Positions 19,439-29,794 of a stretch of DNA of 64,000 nt are shown one piece after another (position 1 is the first letter of the stretch; every line of letters begins with the position of its first letter). Position numbers and translations under genes: made by a program. The notes beneath the pieces were generated by a model, which was not told the origin of the DNA, searched no databases, and saw only the letters and a program-made list of their open reading frames with translations. The stretch lies in assembly GCF_900456975.1 (NCBI RefSeq), contig NZ_UGYM01000002.1, forward strand, positions 3,410,001 to 3,474,000. Direction: 5' to 3'. This DNA is from Shewanella baltica (lineage in GTDB: Bacteria; Pseudomonadota; Gammaproteobacteria; Enterobacterales; Shewanellaceae).

Positions 19439-19453
19439 TGTTCATTATTTTAA
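19439..19453 (-). promoter_or_regulatory. PuuR-like operator before puuB-gabD-gabT
   Basis: On the minus strand TTAAAATAATGAACA, which matches 12 of 15 bases of the E. coli PuuR recognition sequence AAAATATAATGAACA (recalled from the literature). It lies 20 bp upstream of the puuB start. Confidence 0.65.
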
Positions 19454-19638
19454 ACAGCCATCACATCCTACACCTTCAGAAAACGAAACACTAGCCAGAT
19501 ACGCGCAATAATTTACATTTTGTTTGATATTTCAAACACACAATAATATTAAGCGCAGCGATGTCATGCTAATGGTGTCGAGTAGCAGAACTGGCCTGCA
19601 AAGCGAAGCGGTGATGGGAGTGGTGACACTTAACAAGT

Positions 19639-19663
19639 GTGGCTTTGGCGATACCAAAGCCAC
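19639..19663 (-). terminator. Likely transcript-end hairpin after potI
   Basis: Perfect 10-bp stem GTGGCTTTGG / CCAAAGCCAC with loop CGATA, just past the potI stop. A second small hairpin (ACACTT / AAGTGT) follows on the minus strand. There is no long T run, so efficiency is uncertain. Confidence 0.5.
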
Positions 19664-19679
19664 CCCAAGATTAAGCAAA

Positions 19680-20495
19680 CTAGTTCATCGGTGTGCGGTC
19701 GCGTTTCTCTGCCCGCCTTGCCATATACCAAGACAAGAAGGCGATTAAGGAGACACACAGAATGATCAGCGTCGCTAAGGCGTTGATCTTAGGTGATACC
19801 CCTAAACGTACTGAGGAGAACACCACCATAGGTAGCGTCGTTGCACCTGGGCCCGAGGCAAAGCTTGCGATCACTAAATCGTCCAAGGACAAACTGAATG
19901 ACAACAACCAACCCGCCACCAGCGCCGGCGAAATCATAGGCACAGTGATGAGGAAGAAGGTCTTAAGCGGGGTTGCCCCTAAGTCCATTGCCGCTTCTTC
20001 GATAGACATGTCCAGCTCGCGCAATCTTGACGACACAACCACAGCCACATAGGCAGCGCAGAAGGTCGAATGCGCAATCCACACGGTCAACATGCCGCGC
20101 TCTTTAGGCCAACCAAACAAGTCGGCCATGTGCACAAATAGCAGTAGCAAAGACAGACCTGTGATCACCTCTGGCATAACCAGTGGTGCTGTAATCATGT
20201 TCGATAATGTCAGCTTCGCCCATGAGCGCTTAAAGCGTGTCATCACAAAAGCCGCCATAGTGCCAATAATCACCGCCATGGTTGAGCTATAAAAGGCAAT
20301 CCGTAGACTGGTCCATACTGCATCTAAAATCTGTTGATCGGCAAATAACTCACCGTACCATTTAGGTGAAAATCCGCCCCATACCGTCACTAATTTAGAG
20401 TCGTTAAAGGAGTAAATCACCAGCACTAACATAGGTGCATACAGGAAGAACAAGCCAAACCACAACATCGCTGAAGAAAAACTTAACTTTTTCAT
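19680..20495 (-). CDS. potI: Putrescine ABC transporter permease PotI
   Basis: Inner-membrane permease of the putrescine importer, 271 residues with about six helices. The EAA loop that contacts the ATPase is visible (SIEEAAMDLGATPLKTFFLI). Start overlaps the potH stop by four bases (ATGA), so the two are translationally coupled. Last gene of potFGHI. Confidence 0.92.
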   Translation of the reverse strand: MKKLSFSSAMLWFGLFFLYAPMLVLVIYSFNDSKLVTVWGGFSPKWYGELFADQQILDAVWTSLRIAFYSSTMAVIIGTMAAFVMTRFKRSWAKLTLSNMITAPLVMPEVITGLSLLLLFVHMADLFGWPKERGMLTVWIAHSTFCAAYVAVVVSSRLRELDMSIEEAAMDLGATPLKTFFLITVPMISPALVAGWLLSFSLSLDDLVIASFASGPGATTLPMVVFSSVRLGVSPKINALATLIILCVSLIAFLSWYMARRAEKRDRTPMN

Positions 20496-21397
20496 AGGTC
20501 TTTCTCCAAACTACGCGCCTGATAGCGATGGAATAAAGTAATAGGAATAATCAATAAGCCCAGCATCACAATCGCCAGTGACGAAGCCACAGGCCAGTCG
20601 CGGTTATTGAAGAATTCTTGCCATAAGACTCGACCTATCATTAAGGAATCTGGACCACCGAGTAGTTCAGGGATCACAAACTCACCCACGGCAGGAATAA
20701 ACACCAACATAGAACCGGCAATCACACCGCTTTTTGACAGCGGGAAAGTGATTTTCCAGAAGGTATTTAAACGGCTTGAGCCTAAGTCAGACGCGGCTTC
20801 AATCAAACTCATATCGAGTTTCACTAAGGTGGCGTACAAAGGCAAAATCATAAAAGGTAAATACGCATAGATAATGCCGATATACACGGCAATATTGGTA
20901 TTGAGGATTTGTAACGGCTCAGAGATGATTCCCAGCCACATCAGCGAATGGTTGATGATCCCTGTGTTACTTAAGATCCCCATCCAAGCGTAAACCCGGA
21001 TTAAAAATGAGGTCCAAGAAGGCAACATGACTAACAGCAGCAATACAGTTTGCAAACGCGCTGGCGCACGGGCAATCGCATAGGCCATTGGATAGCCAAT
21101 AATCAAACAGCCGATAGTCGAGATTAACGCCATTTTCAATGAGCTGAGATACGCCATGTAATACAGCGAATCATCAAGCAACATCAAATAGTTACCAAAA
21201 TGCAGGAAGATATTTAACACATCATCGGCATATTGGAACGTGGCTTCATAGGGCGGGATCGCAATCGCCGCCGTCGAAAAACTCAGTTTAAGGACAATCG
21301 CAAATGGCAAGGCAAAGAACAATAACAGCCAAGCATAGGGTATGCCTATGGTCCAAATGCGGCCTTTGAGCCACTTTAATTTAGTCGGTATCTTCAT
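20492..21397 (-). CDS. potH: Putrescine ABC transporter permease PotH
   Basis: Second permease, 301 residues, about six helices, with EAA loop SLIEAASDLGSSRLNTFWKI. The frame is open to 21430, but the ATG at 21397 overlaps the potG stop as ATGA, the same coupling seen between potH and potI, and gives the family-like N-terminus MKIPTKLKW. Works with PotI, PotG and PotF to import putrescine. Confidence 0.92.
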   Translation of the reverse strand: MKIPTKLKWLKGRIWTIGIPYAWLLLFFALPFAIVLKLSFSTAAIAIPPYEATFQYADDVLNIFLHFGNYLMLLDDSLYYMAYLSSLKMALISTIGCLIIGYPMAYAIARAPARLQTVLLLLVMLPSWTSFLIRVYAWMGILSNTGIINHSLMWLGIISEPLQILNTNIAVYIGIIYAYLPFMILPLYATLVKLDMSLIEAASDLGSSRLNTFWKITFPLSKSGVIAGSMLVFIPAVGEFVIPELLGGPDSLMIGRVLWQEFFNNRDWPVASSLAIVMLGLLIIPITLFHRYQARSLEKDL

Positions 21398-22530
21398 GAT
21401 CTCAACACCACGCCACTGGTGTCCTCCCAACTGATGAACACTTCGTCATCCCATGTGGCATGATCGGCGCGGCGTTCACGGTTAGTCATACTGCACTGTA
21501 CTATTTGACCATTCTCTAAACGAATGTAATACACTGAAATACCGCCTAAATACGCGATATCGTGTACGATTCCTTTCGCCCAGTTGTACTGACCTTCAGG
21601 CTGTTCACGGCTAATGATAGTCTTTTCCGGACGCACAGCGAGCCACACATTCTTGTCTTCTACGTTGGTCGACACACCGTAACCGACATAAAAAGATTGA
21701 GCCAACTCATTAGGTTTAATGATCAAATGGTCGACTTCATCCACTTCAATCGCGCCACCAAACAAGTTCACAGTGCCGATAAACTCGGCAATCATGCGGC
21801 TGTTCGGGCTTTCGTAAATATCCATGGGCGAGCCTGTTTGGGCAATCCAACCGTCGCTCATAATTGAAATGCGCCCCGCCATTGTCATGGCTTCTTCTTG
21901 ATCGTGGGTCACCATCACGCAGGTCACACCGACACGCTCAAGAATTTCAACCACTTCGAGTTGCATCTGGGTACGCAGTTTTTTGTCCAATGCGCCCATA
22001 GGCTCATCGAGCAGTAATAATTTCGGCCGTTTTGCCAGTGAACGAGCCAAGGCAACACGCTGACGTTGACCACCGGATAACTGATGCGGCTTACGTTTAC
22101 CGTATTGCTCCATGTGTACTAACTTGAGCATGTCTTGTACGCGCTGCTCAATCTCGGCCTTAGGTAACTTGTCTTGCTTCAAACCAAAGGCAATATTTTG
22201 TGCCACTGTCATGTGGGGAAACAAAGCATAGGATTGGAACATCATATTGATCGGACGTTCATAGGGAGGTAAATCTGTGATGTCTTCGCCATCGAGGAAA
22301 ATACGGCCAGAGGTGGGCTTTTCAAATCCCGCTAACATGCGCAATAGCGTCGACTTACCCGAGCCAGAGCCGCCGAGTAAGGCAAAGATTTCGCCTTTAT
22401 TGATGGTTAATGACACGTCGTCGACAGCCCGTACGTCATCAAATAACTTGCTTACCCGCTCAATTCTGAGCAGTACTTTTTCTTGCGTCTTTGTTGTCGG
22501 TTTATTGGTGACGCCCGAGGTGATTGCCAT
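21394..22530 (-). CDS. potG: Putrescine ABC transporter ATPase PotG
   Basis: 378-residue ABC ATPase that powers putrescine uptake. Walker A GGSGSGKST, signature LSGGQRQRVALARSLA and Walker B LLLLDEPMGALD are intact. A C-terminal TOBE-like regulatory domain follows (VWLAVRPEK onward). GGAG lies 8 bases before the ATG. Downstream of potF with a 178-bp gap that contains a GC-rich hairpin. Confidence 0.93.
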   Translation of the reverse strand: MAITSGVTNKPTTKTQEKVLLRIERVSKLFDDVRAVDDVSLTINKGEIFALLGGSGSGKSTLLRMLAGFEKPTSGRIFLDGEDITDLPPYERPINMMFQSYALFPHMTVAQNIAFGLKQDKLPKAEIEQRVQDMLKLVHMEQYGKRKPHQLSGGQRQRVALARSLAKRPKLLLLDEPMGALDKKLRTQMQLEVVEILERVGVTCVMVTHDQEEAMTMAGRISIMSDGWIAQTGSPMDIYESPNSRMIAEFIGTVNLFGGAIEVDEVDHLIIKPNELAQSFYVGYGVSTNVEDKNVWLAVRPEKTIISREQPEGQYNWAKGIVHDIAYLGGISVYYIRLENGQIVQCSMTNRERRADHATWDDEVFISWEDTSGVVLRS

Positions 22531-22680
22531 AGTACTTCTCCACCCGAAAATGATGCGTCGATACGCTCAAACTCTGGGTTCAACACGATTAATGAATGAA
22601 AAGAGGTTAACCAAACTGTGTCAAATCCTATACGTGGATGAACTATGCATAGGATTGGACATAGCAAGTCTGCCAAGTTA

Positions 22681-22701
22681 GGGGCAAGCTAGGCTTGCCC
22701 C
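22681..22701 (-). promoter_or_regulatory. Intercistronic hairpin between potF and potG
   Basis: Perfect 9-bp stem GGGGCAAGC / GCTTGCCCC with a 3-base loop, 7 bp past the potF stop. There is no T run after it on the minus strand. It is therefore more likely an mRNA-stabilising or partial read-through hairpin that lets the binding protein be made in excess over the membrane parts. Confidence 0.6.
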
Positions 22702-22708
22702 TTATCGA

Positions 22709-24410
<1,702 letters not shown>

Positions 24411-25766
24411 TTACACAGTGAGCAATAGGAATTCACGTTCCCATGAGCTGACCACACGGCGGAAGTTTTCAAGTTCGGCCTGTTTCACCGCCACAAAACC
24501 TGTGGTGAAGGCTTCACCTAAATACTGCTTACAGGCATCACTTTCTTCCATCGCCGCTAACGCTTCTTCTAAGGTTAAAGGCAAACAATGGGTGTTGTTA
24601 CTGCGGCTTTCGTTGGCTTTACCCTGCACTGGCGTCGAAGGTTTTAGCTGCTCAACCATGCCGATATAACCACACAATAAGCTCGCGGCAATTGCCAAAT
24701 AACAGTTAGCATCGGCGCCGGGAATACGGTTTTCGATACGACGGTTTTGTGGTGAAGACTCTGGAATACGTAATCCACAGGTGCGGTTTTCATCGCCCCA
24801 CTCTAAGTTCACTGGCGCTGAAGTGCCGGGTAGGAAACGACGGAAAGAGTTAGCATTGGGCGCCATCAGCGGCAGCAACTCAGGGATGAATTTTTGCAGA
24901 CCGGCGATATATCCCAAGAATAACTGGCTCTTAGTGCCATCTTCATTGGTGAAAATATTTTTGCCTGTCTCTTTATTGATCACACTCTGGTGAATGTGCA
25001 TTGCACTGCCAGGCTCATCAGTCACAGGTTTAGCCATAAAAGTAGCGCAAACATCGTGCTTCAGTGCCGCTTCGCGCAAGGTGCGTTTAAAGATAAACAC
25101 TTGATCAGCAAGGGACAATGGATTGCCGTGGCTGAAGTTAATCTCCATCTGCGCAGGGCCATCTTCATGGATTAAAGTATCGATATCTAGACCTTGAAGC
25201 TCACACCAATCGTACATGTCTTCAAACATAGGATCGTATTCGTTGGCAGCATCGATAGAGAAAGACTGGCGACCCGCTTCGGGGCGACCTGAACGGCCAA
25301 TAGGTGGCTTTAGGGGTAAATCGTGGTCGTCACTACGACGGGTCAAATAGAACTCCATTTCAGGAGCGATAACCGGTTCCCAGCCCTGTTCGTCATAGAG
25401 AGACAAGACTTTTTTCAATACGTTACGTGGTGACAGCTCAATCGGATTACCCATTCTGTCGTAGCAATCGTGGATCACTTGCGCCGTGGCTTCGATGGTC
25501 CAAGGCAACATAAAAACAGCGTTTTCATCGGGTACACAGACAAAATCGATGTCGGCAGCATCGAGCAAGCTGTAGTAAACATCTTCATTCACAAAATCGC
25601 CGGTCACGGTTTGTAACAGCACGCTTTCGGGCAAACGCATACCTTTTTCATCGAGAAACTTATCGACTGGTGCAATCTTGCCACGGGCGATGCCAGTCAT
25701 GTCACTGATAACACATTCGACTTCCGTGATTTTTCGTTCTTTTAAAAAAGCGATTAGCTTATTCAT
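24411..25766 (-). CDS. puuA: Gamma-glutamylputrescine synthetase
   Basis: ATP-dependent enzyme of the glutamine-synthetase fold that joins glutamate to putrescine, the first step of the Puu pathway. 451 residues from the chosen start. Glutamine-synthetase hallmarks include MEFYLTRR, QMEINFSHGN, the SAMHIHQS metal/ammonia region and NSFRRFLPG. An in-frame ATG 36 bases earlier lies inside puuD. The ATG at 25766 is only 2 bp after the puuD stop and gives the normal N-terminus MNKLIAFLKE. Shewanella genomes may carry paralogues, so the exact amine is inferred from context. Confidence 0.9.
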   Translation of the reverse strand: MNKLIAFLKERKITEVECVISDMTGIARGKIAPVDKFLDEKGMRLPESVLLQTVTGDFVNEDVYYSLLDAADIDFVCVPDENAVFMLPWTIEATAQVIHDCYDRMGNPIELSPRNVLKKVLSLYDEQGWEPVIAPEMEFYLTRRSDDHDLPLKPPIGRSGRPEAGRQSFSIDAANEYDPMFEDMYDWCELQGLDIDTLIHEDGPAQMEINFSHGNPLSLADQVFIFKRTLREAALKHDVCATFMAKPVTDEPGSAMHIHQSVINKETGKNIFTNEDGTKSQLFLGYIAGLQKFIPELLPLMAPNANSFRRFLPGTSAPVNLEWGDENRTCGLRIPESSPQNRRIENRIPGADANCYLAIAASLLCGYIGMVEQLKPSTPVQGKANESRSNNTHCLPLTLEEALAAMEESDACKQYLGEAFTTGFVAVKQAELENFRRVVSSWEREFLLLTV

Positions 25767-25768
25767 TA

Positions 25769-26530
25769 TTATTTCACTCGAGTTGTAGCCCTGCGTCGGC
25801 ATGCATCACCGAAGGCATTGAAAAGGGAGAAGTAAAACGGATTTTCGCTCACCTTCCACTCTGGATGCCATTGCACACCGAGGGCAAATTCTTTAGTACC
25901 TATTACGGAGAAAGCCTCCACTAACCCATCTGGAGCATAAGCTTCTGGCCGCAACCCAACCCCCAGACGCTCCACGCCTTGAGTATGCACAGAGTTGACC
26001 TCTGCAGAGTTACGGCCCCAGGCCTCGTAAATAAGCCCCCCGGGCTCAACAGTAATACTGTGAGAAGCCCCATATTGCACATCTAAGGATGCGGTTTTAT
26101 CTTCTCTATGTTCAATAAAGCCACCCACCTCATATAGCTTCTGGTGCAAACTGCCACCAAAGGCCACATTCATTTCTTGAAAACCGCGACAAATACCTAA
26201 TACAGGTACCCCAGCAGCAATAGCGGCGTGGATCAGCGGCAAAGTCGTCGCATCACGTTTAGGATCATGGTGTGTACCAAGCTCGCTCGGTTGGCCTGCA
26301 TAAAGATGGGGTTCTACATTAGAAGGAGAGCCAGTAAACAAAATACCGTCAAGACGTTCTAAAATCGCGTCTATCGGTAAATCGCCGCCTAACGATGGGA
26401 TAACTAACGGCCAGCCTTTCGCGCCATTAACTACACCTAAAAGGTATTTTTCACCAACAATATTAAAGGGATGTGAACCCAGTTGTTGATTACAAGCAAT
26501 AACACCTATGAGGGGCAAATCGGCTGACAT
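25769..26530 (-). CDS. puuD: Gamma-glutamyl-GABA hydrolase
   Basis: Class I glutamine-amidotransferase-like hydrolase (peptidase C26) that releases GABA from gamma-glutamyl-GABA. 253 residues. Nucleophile C114 in GICRGFQEMN, and H222 and E224 in WHPEW complete the triad. First gene of puuDA, with two PuuR-like sites within 70 bp upstream. Confidence 0.92.
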   Translation of the reverse strand: MSADLPLIGVIACNQQLGSHPFNIVGEKYLLGVVNGAKGWPLVIPSLGGDLPIDAILERLDGILFTGSPSNVEPHLYAGQPSELGTHHDPKRDATTLPLIHAAIAAGVPVLGICRGFQEMNVAFGGSLHQKLYEVGGFIEHREDKTASLDVQYGASHSITVEPGGLIYEAWGRNSAEVNSVHTQGVERLGVGLRPEAYAPDGLVEAFSVIGTKEFALGVQWHPEWKVSENPFYFSLFNAFGDACRRRATTRVK

Positions 26531-26555
26531 ATCTCACCTTTAGAATTCGTTTTAC

Positions 26556-26597
26556 TAGCATAACGAACACCTTGTCTTTAAATGTTCATTTTTTCAC
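26556..26597 (-). promoter_or_regulatory. Pair of PuuR-like sites before puuDA
   Basis: TGTTCATTTTTT (26583-26594, minus-strand core AATGAACA) matches the end of the PuuR consensus. A second half-conserved site AACGAACA lies at 26562-26569 on the plus strand. The pair is 26-67 bp upstream of puuD. Confidence 0.55.
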
Positions 26598-26868
26598 ACA
26601 GTACACCGAAATTTCACACTAGGCAAGAGGTTAAGCACTTGTTAAAGATTATTTCATCCACTTGTGTTTAATAAGCATAAATAACATGTAGTTAAACCTA
26701 TATTTTGGTTATTTAATGTTATTTCATGTGAATAAAATAGTGCTTCAGCTGGCAAAATTCTCGCTTTTAGCAGCGTAAATTAAACCGTATTCGCGCTAAA
26801 TTTGAACCAATATTATTTACACAAAGAAGAGGATATATAACAAATATGACAGGATTAGAAAGTAGGTA
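26598..26868. other. AT-rich non-coding stretch
   Basis: About 270 bp between the PuuR-like sites and the MITE-like element. AT-rich, no gene and no hairpin of note. Confidence 0.4.
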
Positions 26869-27133
26869 ATACCAATCGTATTAAATATCTGTTCATTCAG
26901 CGGGAGTTTAACGCGCTTTAGACAAGGCGAAGGCTTGAAGGCATAGTGGTGCTCTGTCGAAAGCCTTAAACGCAGTATAAAGTGCGTTGAAACCCGCCCT
27001 TCGGGAGCCTCACAGGCATCCCACTCCCGTGTTGCATTGACTTAAAAGGGAATGACCATTTCTGCGTCAATGCGCCTTGGATTGAAATGCCTGTGAGGCT
27101 CTGAACTGATTAGATATTTAATGTGATTGGTAT
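26869..27133. repeat. MITE-like element, copy 2 (inverted relative to copy 1)
   Basis: About 265 bp, the reverse complement of 13465-13743 with few changes. It has the same terminal inverted repeats (left ATACCAATCGTATTAAATAT, right ends GATTGGTAT). It is inserted between puuD and puuR. The internal part includes ACTCCCGTGTTGCATTGAC in both copies. No gene inside. Confidence 0.8.
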
Positions 27134-27229
27134 AAATCCGCAGTTGTGTTGAATAACAGTATTACGCCACTCACTTCTAGCGAATAAGTGGCCTAATATG
27201 TTGAATAATAGGGTAAGTTGATGACTTAA

Positions 27230-27777
27230 CTAGAAGTTTGCAGGCGTAGTCGCACTCACCAGACGGCAAGGTTCATCAAAGGGATTGCGGAATCTATGGG
27301 GCACTTCACTGTTAAAGTAGTAACTGTCACCCGCTTCCAAAATATACACTTCATCACCCACAGTGAGTTCGAATTTACCTTCGATCACCATGGCAGCCTC
27401 TTCACCTTCGTGCTTCAGCATTTCTTCACCCGTATCTGAACCGGGCGGATAAATTTCACTCATCACTGACATAGCGCGATTCGGATAATCACGGCCGATC
27501 AGTTTAAATTCAAGTGGTCCAGTGCCGATATCCAGTAATTCATTGGATCGATAGACGACCTTTTGCTCACTATCCGCAGAGGCTTCAATGGAGAAAAAAT
27601 CCACTAAAGACATAGGGATACCCGACAGCACTTTTTTAGAGAGCTGACTGACGGGCTAACACTGTTTTTCTCGATCATTGAAATCGTACTGTTAGTCACT
27701 CCAGCACGTTTGGCCAATTCTCGTTGAGATAAGCCTTTCATTTTTCGAACAGTTTTGAGGCTGGCTCCAATATCCAA
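27230..27777 (-). pseudogene. puuR: PuuR-type XRE/cupin repressor, interrupted by a -1 frameshift
   Basis: Two overlapping frames together make a complete 182-residue putrescine-responsive repressor. The N-terminal part (TTG start at 27777, with AGGGGG 9 bases before it) encodes an XRE helix-turn-helix: LSQRELAKRAGVTNSTISMI. It runs to a stop at 27604. The C-terminal part, open from GTG 27631 to 27230, begins VLSGIPMSL and holds the cupin domain (HEGEEAAMVIEGKFEL). The break is at 27631-27637, where the minus strand reads CTA AAA AAG. One more A, or a -1 slip at A-AAA-AAG, restores LKKVLSGIP exactly. It may be a real inactivation, a sequencing error in a homopolymer, or slippage decoding. Divergent from puuB2. 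Confidence 0.8.
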
Positions 27778-27918
27778 ATTTCACATCCCCCTGAAGGCTC
27801 GGGTCAACCCCGATAGATGACGAACAGGTTGTTCAGGATAAACACCATCCAGAACGCATTTTCGCCCAAAAAGCGCGTGTTTTACTGCTTTCATTGTATT
27901 CTACATAAAAAGCGTGTT

Positions 27919-27932
27919 AAATAAAACGAACA
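27919..27932 (+). promoter_or_regulatory. PuuR-like operator before puuB paralogue
   Basis: AAATAAAACGAACA resembles the PuuR consensus with a T-to-C change in the core. It lies in the divergent region between puuR and the second puuB. Further GTGTT/AACAC-type repeats nearby (27910-27955) suggest more than one site. Confidence 0.5.
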
Positions 27933-28013
27933 CTTTTTTGCGTCATGTTAAAAGTGTGATGAGTATACTGAGACAAGTCCAATTTACAATAAAAACAATT
28001 TTTTGGAGCCATA

Positions 28014-29321
28014 ATGGCAAGCAAACCTCCAGTGCACAGCGAACAGTACCCACACTCATACTATGTTGATACTGCTAAAGAAATTTACGCTCACCCACAA
28101 CTCGAAAGCAATATCAGTGCCGATGTCTGCATAGTAGGCGGCGGCTTTAGCGGTATCAATACCGCCATAGAACTCGCACAGCGCGGCATGAGTGTCGTCC
28201 TATTAGAAGCCAAGCGCATTGGCTGGGGCGCATCGGGCCGAAACGGCGGCGAACTCATTCGTGGCATAGGCCATGACCCCTCGCAATTTCACAGTGAAAT
28301 CGGCACTGAAGGTGTTCAAGCAATTCAACAGATGGGCTTTGAAGCCGTCGAAATTGTGCGAAATCGCATACAAGAACACAGTATCGACTGCGATCTGCAA
28401 ATGGGTTATTGCGACTTAGCAGTTAAACCTCGTCACATGGATGAGCTTGAAGAAGAATTTAGCGCACTCAAGGCCATGGGTTATCAGCAAGAAATCAAGC
28501 TGTTAACTAAGCCGCAATTAGGTGAAGTCATAGGCTCAGATTTTTATCAAGGTGCGCTGGTTGATATGGGCAGCGGCCATTTACACCCGCTGAACCTTGC
28601 TCTGGGTGAGGCACGCGTCGCCCGTAATCTGGGCGCGCAGTTGTTTGAATACAGCGCCGCCGAAAAAATCATTCAAGGCGCTAAACCTAAGGTTATGACC
28701 GCCAAGGGCGAAGTCACTTGCCAATACTTAGTACTGGCTGGCAATGCCTATATTGGCCACAAACTTAACAGTTTTGTTGGGGGTAAAGTATTACCCGCCG
28801 GAAGTTATTTATTGGCGACCGAGCCCTTAACTGAGGCCCAATGCGCGAGCATTATCCCGCAGAATATGGCCTTCGCCGATATGCGAATTGCCTTAGATTA
28901 CTTTCACTTATCCGCAGATCGTCGACTGCTGTTTGGTGGCCTTTGTACTTACTCAGGTAAAGACCCCAGAGATATTGAAGCAGCACTGAGACCGAATCTG
29001 GAGAAGGTATTTCCACAATTAAAAGGCGTGCGCATCGATTATGAATGGGGCGGCATGATAGGTATTGGCGCGAACCGTATGCCACAAATTGGTCGCCTGC
29101 CCGATGCCAATAATATTTTCTACGCCCAAGCCTATGCTGGACATGGCGTGAATGCCACTCACATGGCGGCAAAACTACTGGCCGAGGCCATTTGCCAACA
29201 GGCGGGACATTTCGATGTGTTCGCAAAAATCAAACACATGACCTTCCCCGGCGGCCCGACATTCCGCTCACCTATGCTCGCGGCTGGCATGCTGTATCAC
29301 AGATTTAAAGACTTGTTTTAA
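28014..29321 (+). CDS. FAD-dependent oxidoreductase, PuuB paralogue
   Basis: 435-residue DAO-family flavoenzyme, clearly related to the puuB at 18132. Shared features are VCIVGGGFSGINTAIELAQ, GWGASGRNGGE and GHGVNATHMAAKLLAE. TTTGGAGCC before the ATG provides a ribosome site. Because it sits opposite puuR and behind a PuuR-like site, it likely oxidises a gamma-glutamylated polyamine. It may prefer another chain length (for example cadaverine or diaminopropane) than its paralogue; that is inference. Confidence 0.87.
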   Translation: MASKPPVHSEQYPHSYYVDTAKEIYAHPQLESNISADVCIVGGGFSGINTAIELAQRGMSVVLLEAKRIGWGASGRNGGELIRGIGHDPSQFHSEIGTEGVQAIQQMGFEAVEIVRNRIQEHSIDCDLQMGYCDLAVKPRHMDELEEEFSALKAMGYQQEIKLLTKPQLGEVIGSDFYQGALVDMGSGHLHPLNLALGEARVARNLGAQLFEYSAAEKIIQGAKPKVMTAKGEVTCQYLVLAGNAYIGHKLNSFVGGKVLPAGSYLLATEPLTEAQCASIIPQNMAFADMRIALDYFHLSADRRLLFGGLCTYSGKDPRDIEAALRPNLEKVFPQLKGVRIDYEWGGMIGIGANRMPQIGRLPDANNIFYAQAYAGHGVNATHMAAKLLAEAICQQAGHFDVFAKIKHMTFPGGPTFRSPMLAAGMLYHRFKDLF

Positions 29322-29381
29322 AGGCTTATTTTAAGCACTTTTTAAGAACAGATTTTAAGGGCTGGTTTTAAGACATAACGC

Positions 29382-29418
29382 ATGATGCCCATCGGATAAA
29401 CAATCCGATGGGCATCAT
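29382..29418 (+). terminator. Perfect 16-bp hairpin after the puuB paralogue
   Basis: ATGATGCCCATCGGAT (29382-29397) and its exact inverse ATCCGATGGGCATCAT (29403-29418) around loop AAACA. It is a strong transcript-end structure, although the T run after it is weak (TGTCAT). Confidence 0.65.
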
Positions 29419-29794
29419 TGTCATATGCGCGAGCCATTTAACCACTCGCTATTTAGATACGAGTCATTCAACTGCAAGTCATTCTTTACAATTAGGGCTG
29501 CAACAACGCTAAGCCTCGCCTAAGAGATCGCCGCGTTCTAACAAATAAGGATAGGCCGCGCGTAGCCGCGACCTTATCCCAAGTGTTGAACAAGCCCGAT
29601 GCTGGTTGTTGACACTTTATTATGCAAATAGCTGATTGAGAATTTGAGGGTGCTAAGGTCGTACTTTGAAAGAGACTTTTTTGCAGACATGACCCGCCCT
29701 TAGCGAACGAGCTAATATTTTTATCACTTGTTCATCAAGCTGTTATCGAGTCCTCATTCTGTTTGGTTAACCCGTTATCCTTATACTTCTCGCC
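29419..29794. other. Non-coding flank of IS91-type element with attC-like hairpin
   Basis: About 375 bp between the puuB-paralogue hairpin and the transposase stop. It contains the attC-like imperfect hairpin at 29535-29591 (separate entry) and otherwise no gene. Part of it is presumably the 3' end of the IS91-type element, but the exact end is not evident. Confidence 0.4.
29535..29591. repeat. attC-like imperfect hairpin
   Basis: 57 bp bounded by GTTCTAAC and GTTGAAC; the latter fits the integron core-site consensus GTTRRRY. Inside are paired blocks with single unpaired bases, as in attC sites: AACA with TGTT, GGATA-GG with CC-T-TATCC, and CGCG with CGCG. The loop is CGTAGC. CCCAAGTGTTGAAC resembles the 3' part of known attC sites. 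No integron integrase or cassette array is in the window, so this may be a lone site or a transposon end. Confidence 0.4.

Noticed and set aside
29316..29373. Loose repeat of TTTTAA-type heptamers after the second puuB
   Set aside because: Short, AT-rich and irregular in spacing; could easily arise by chance.
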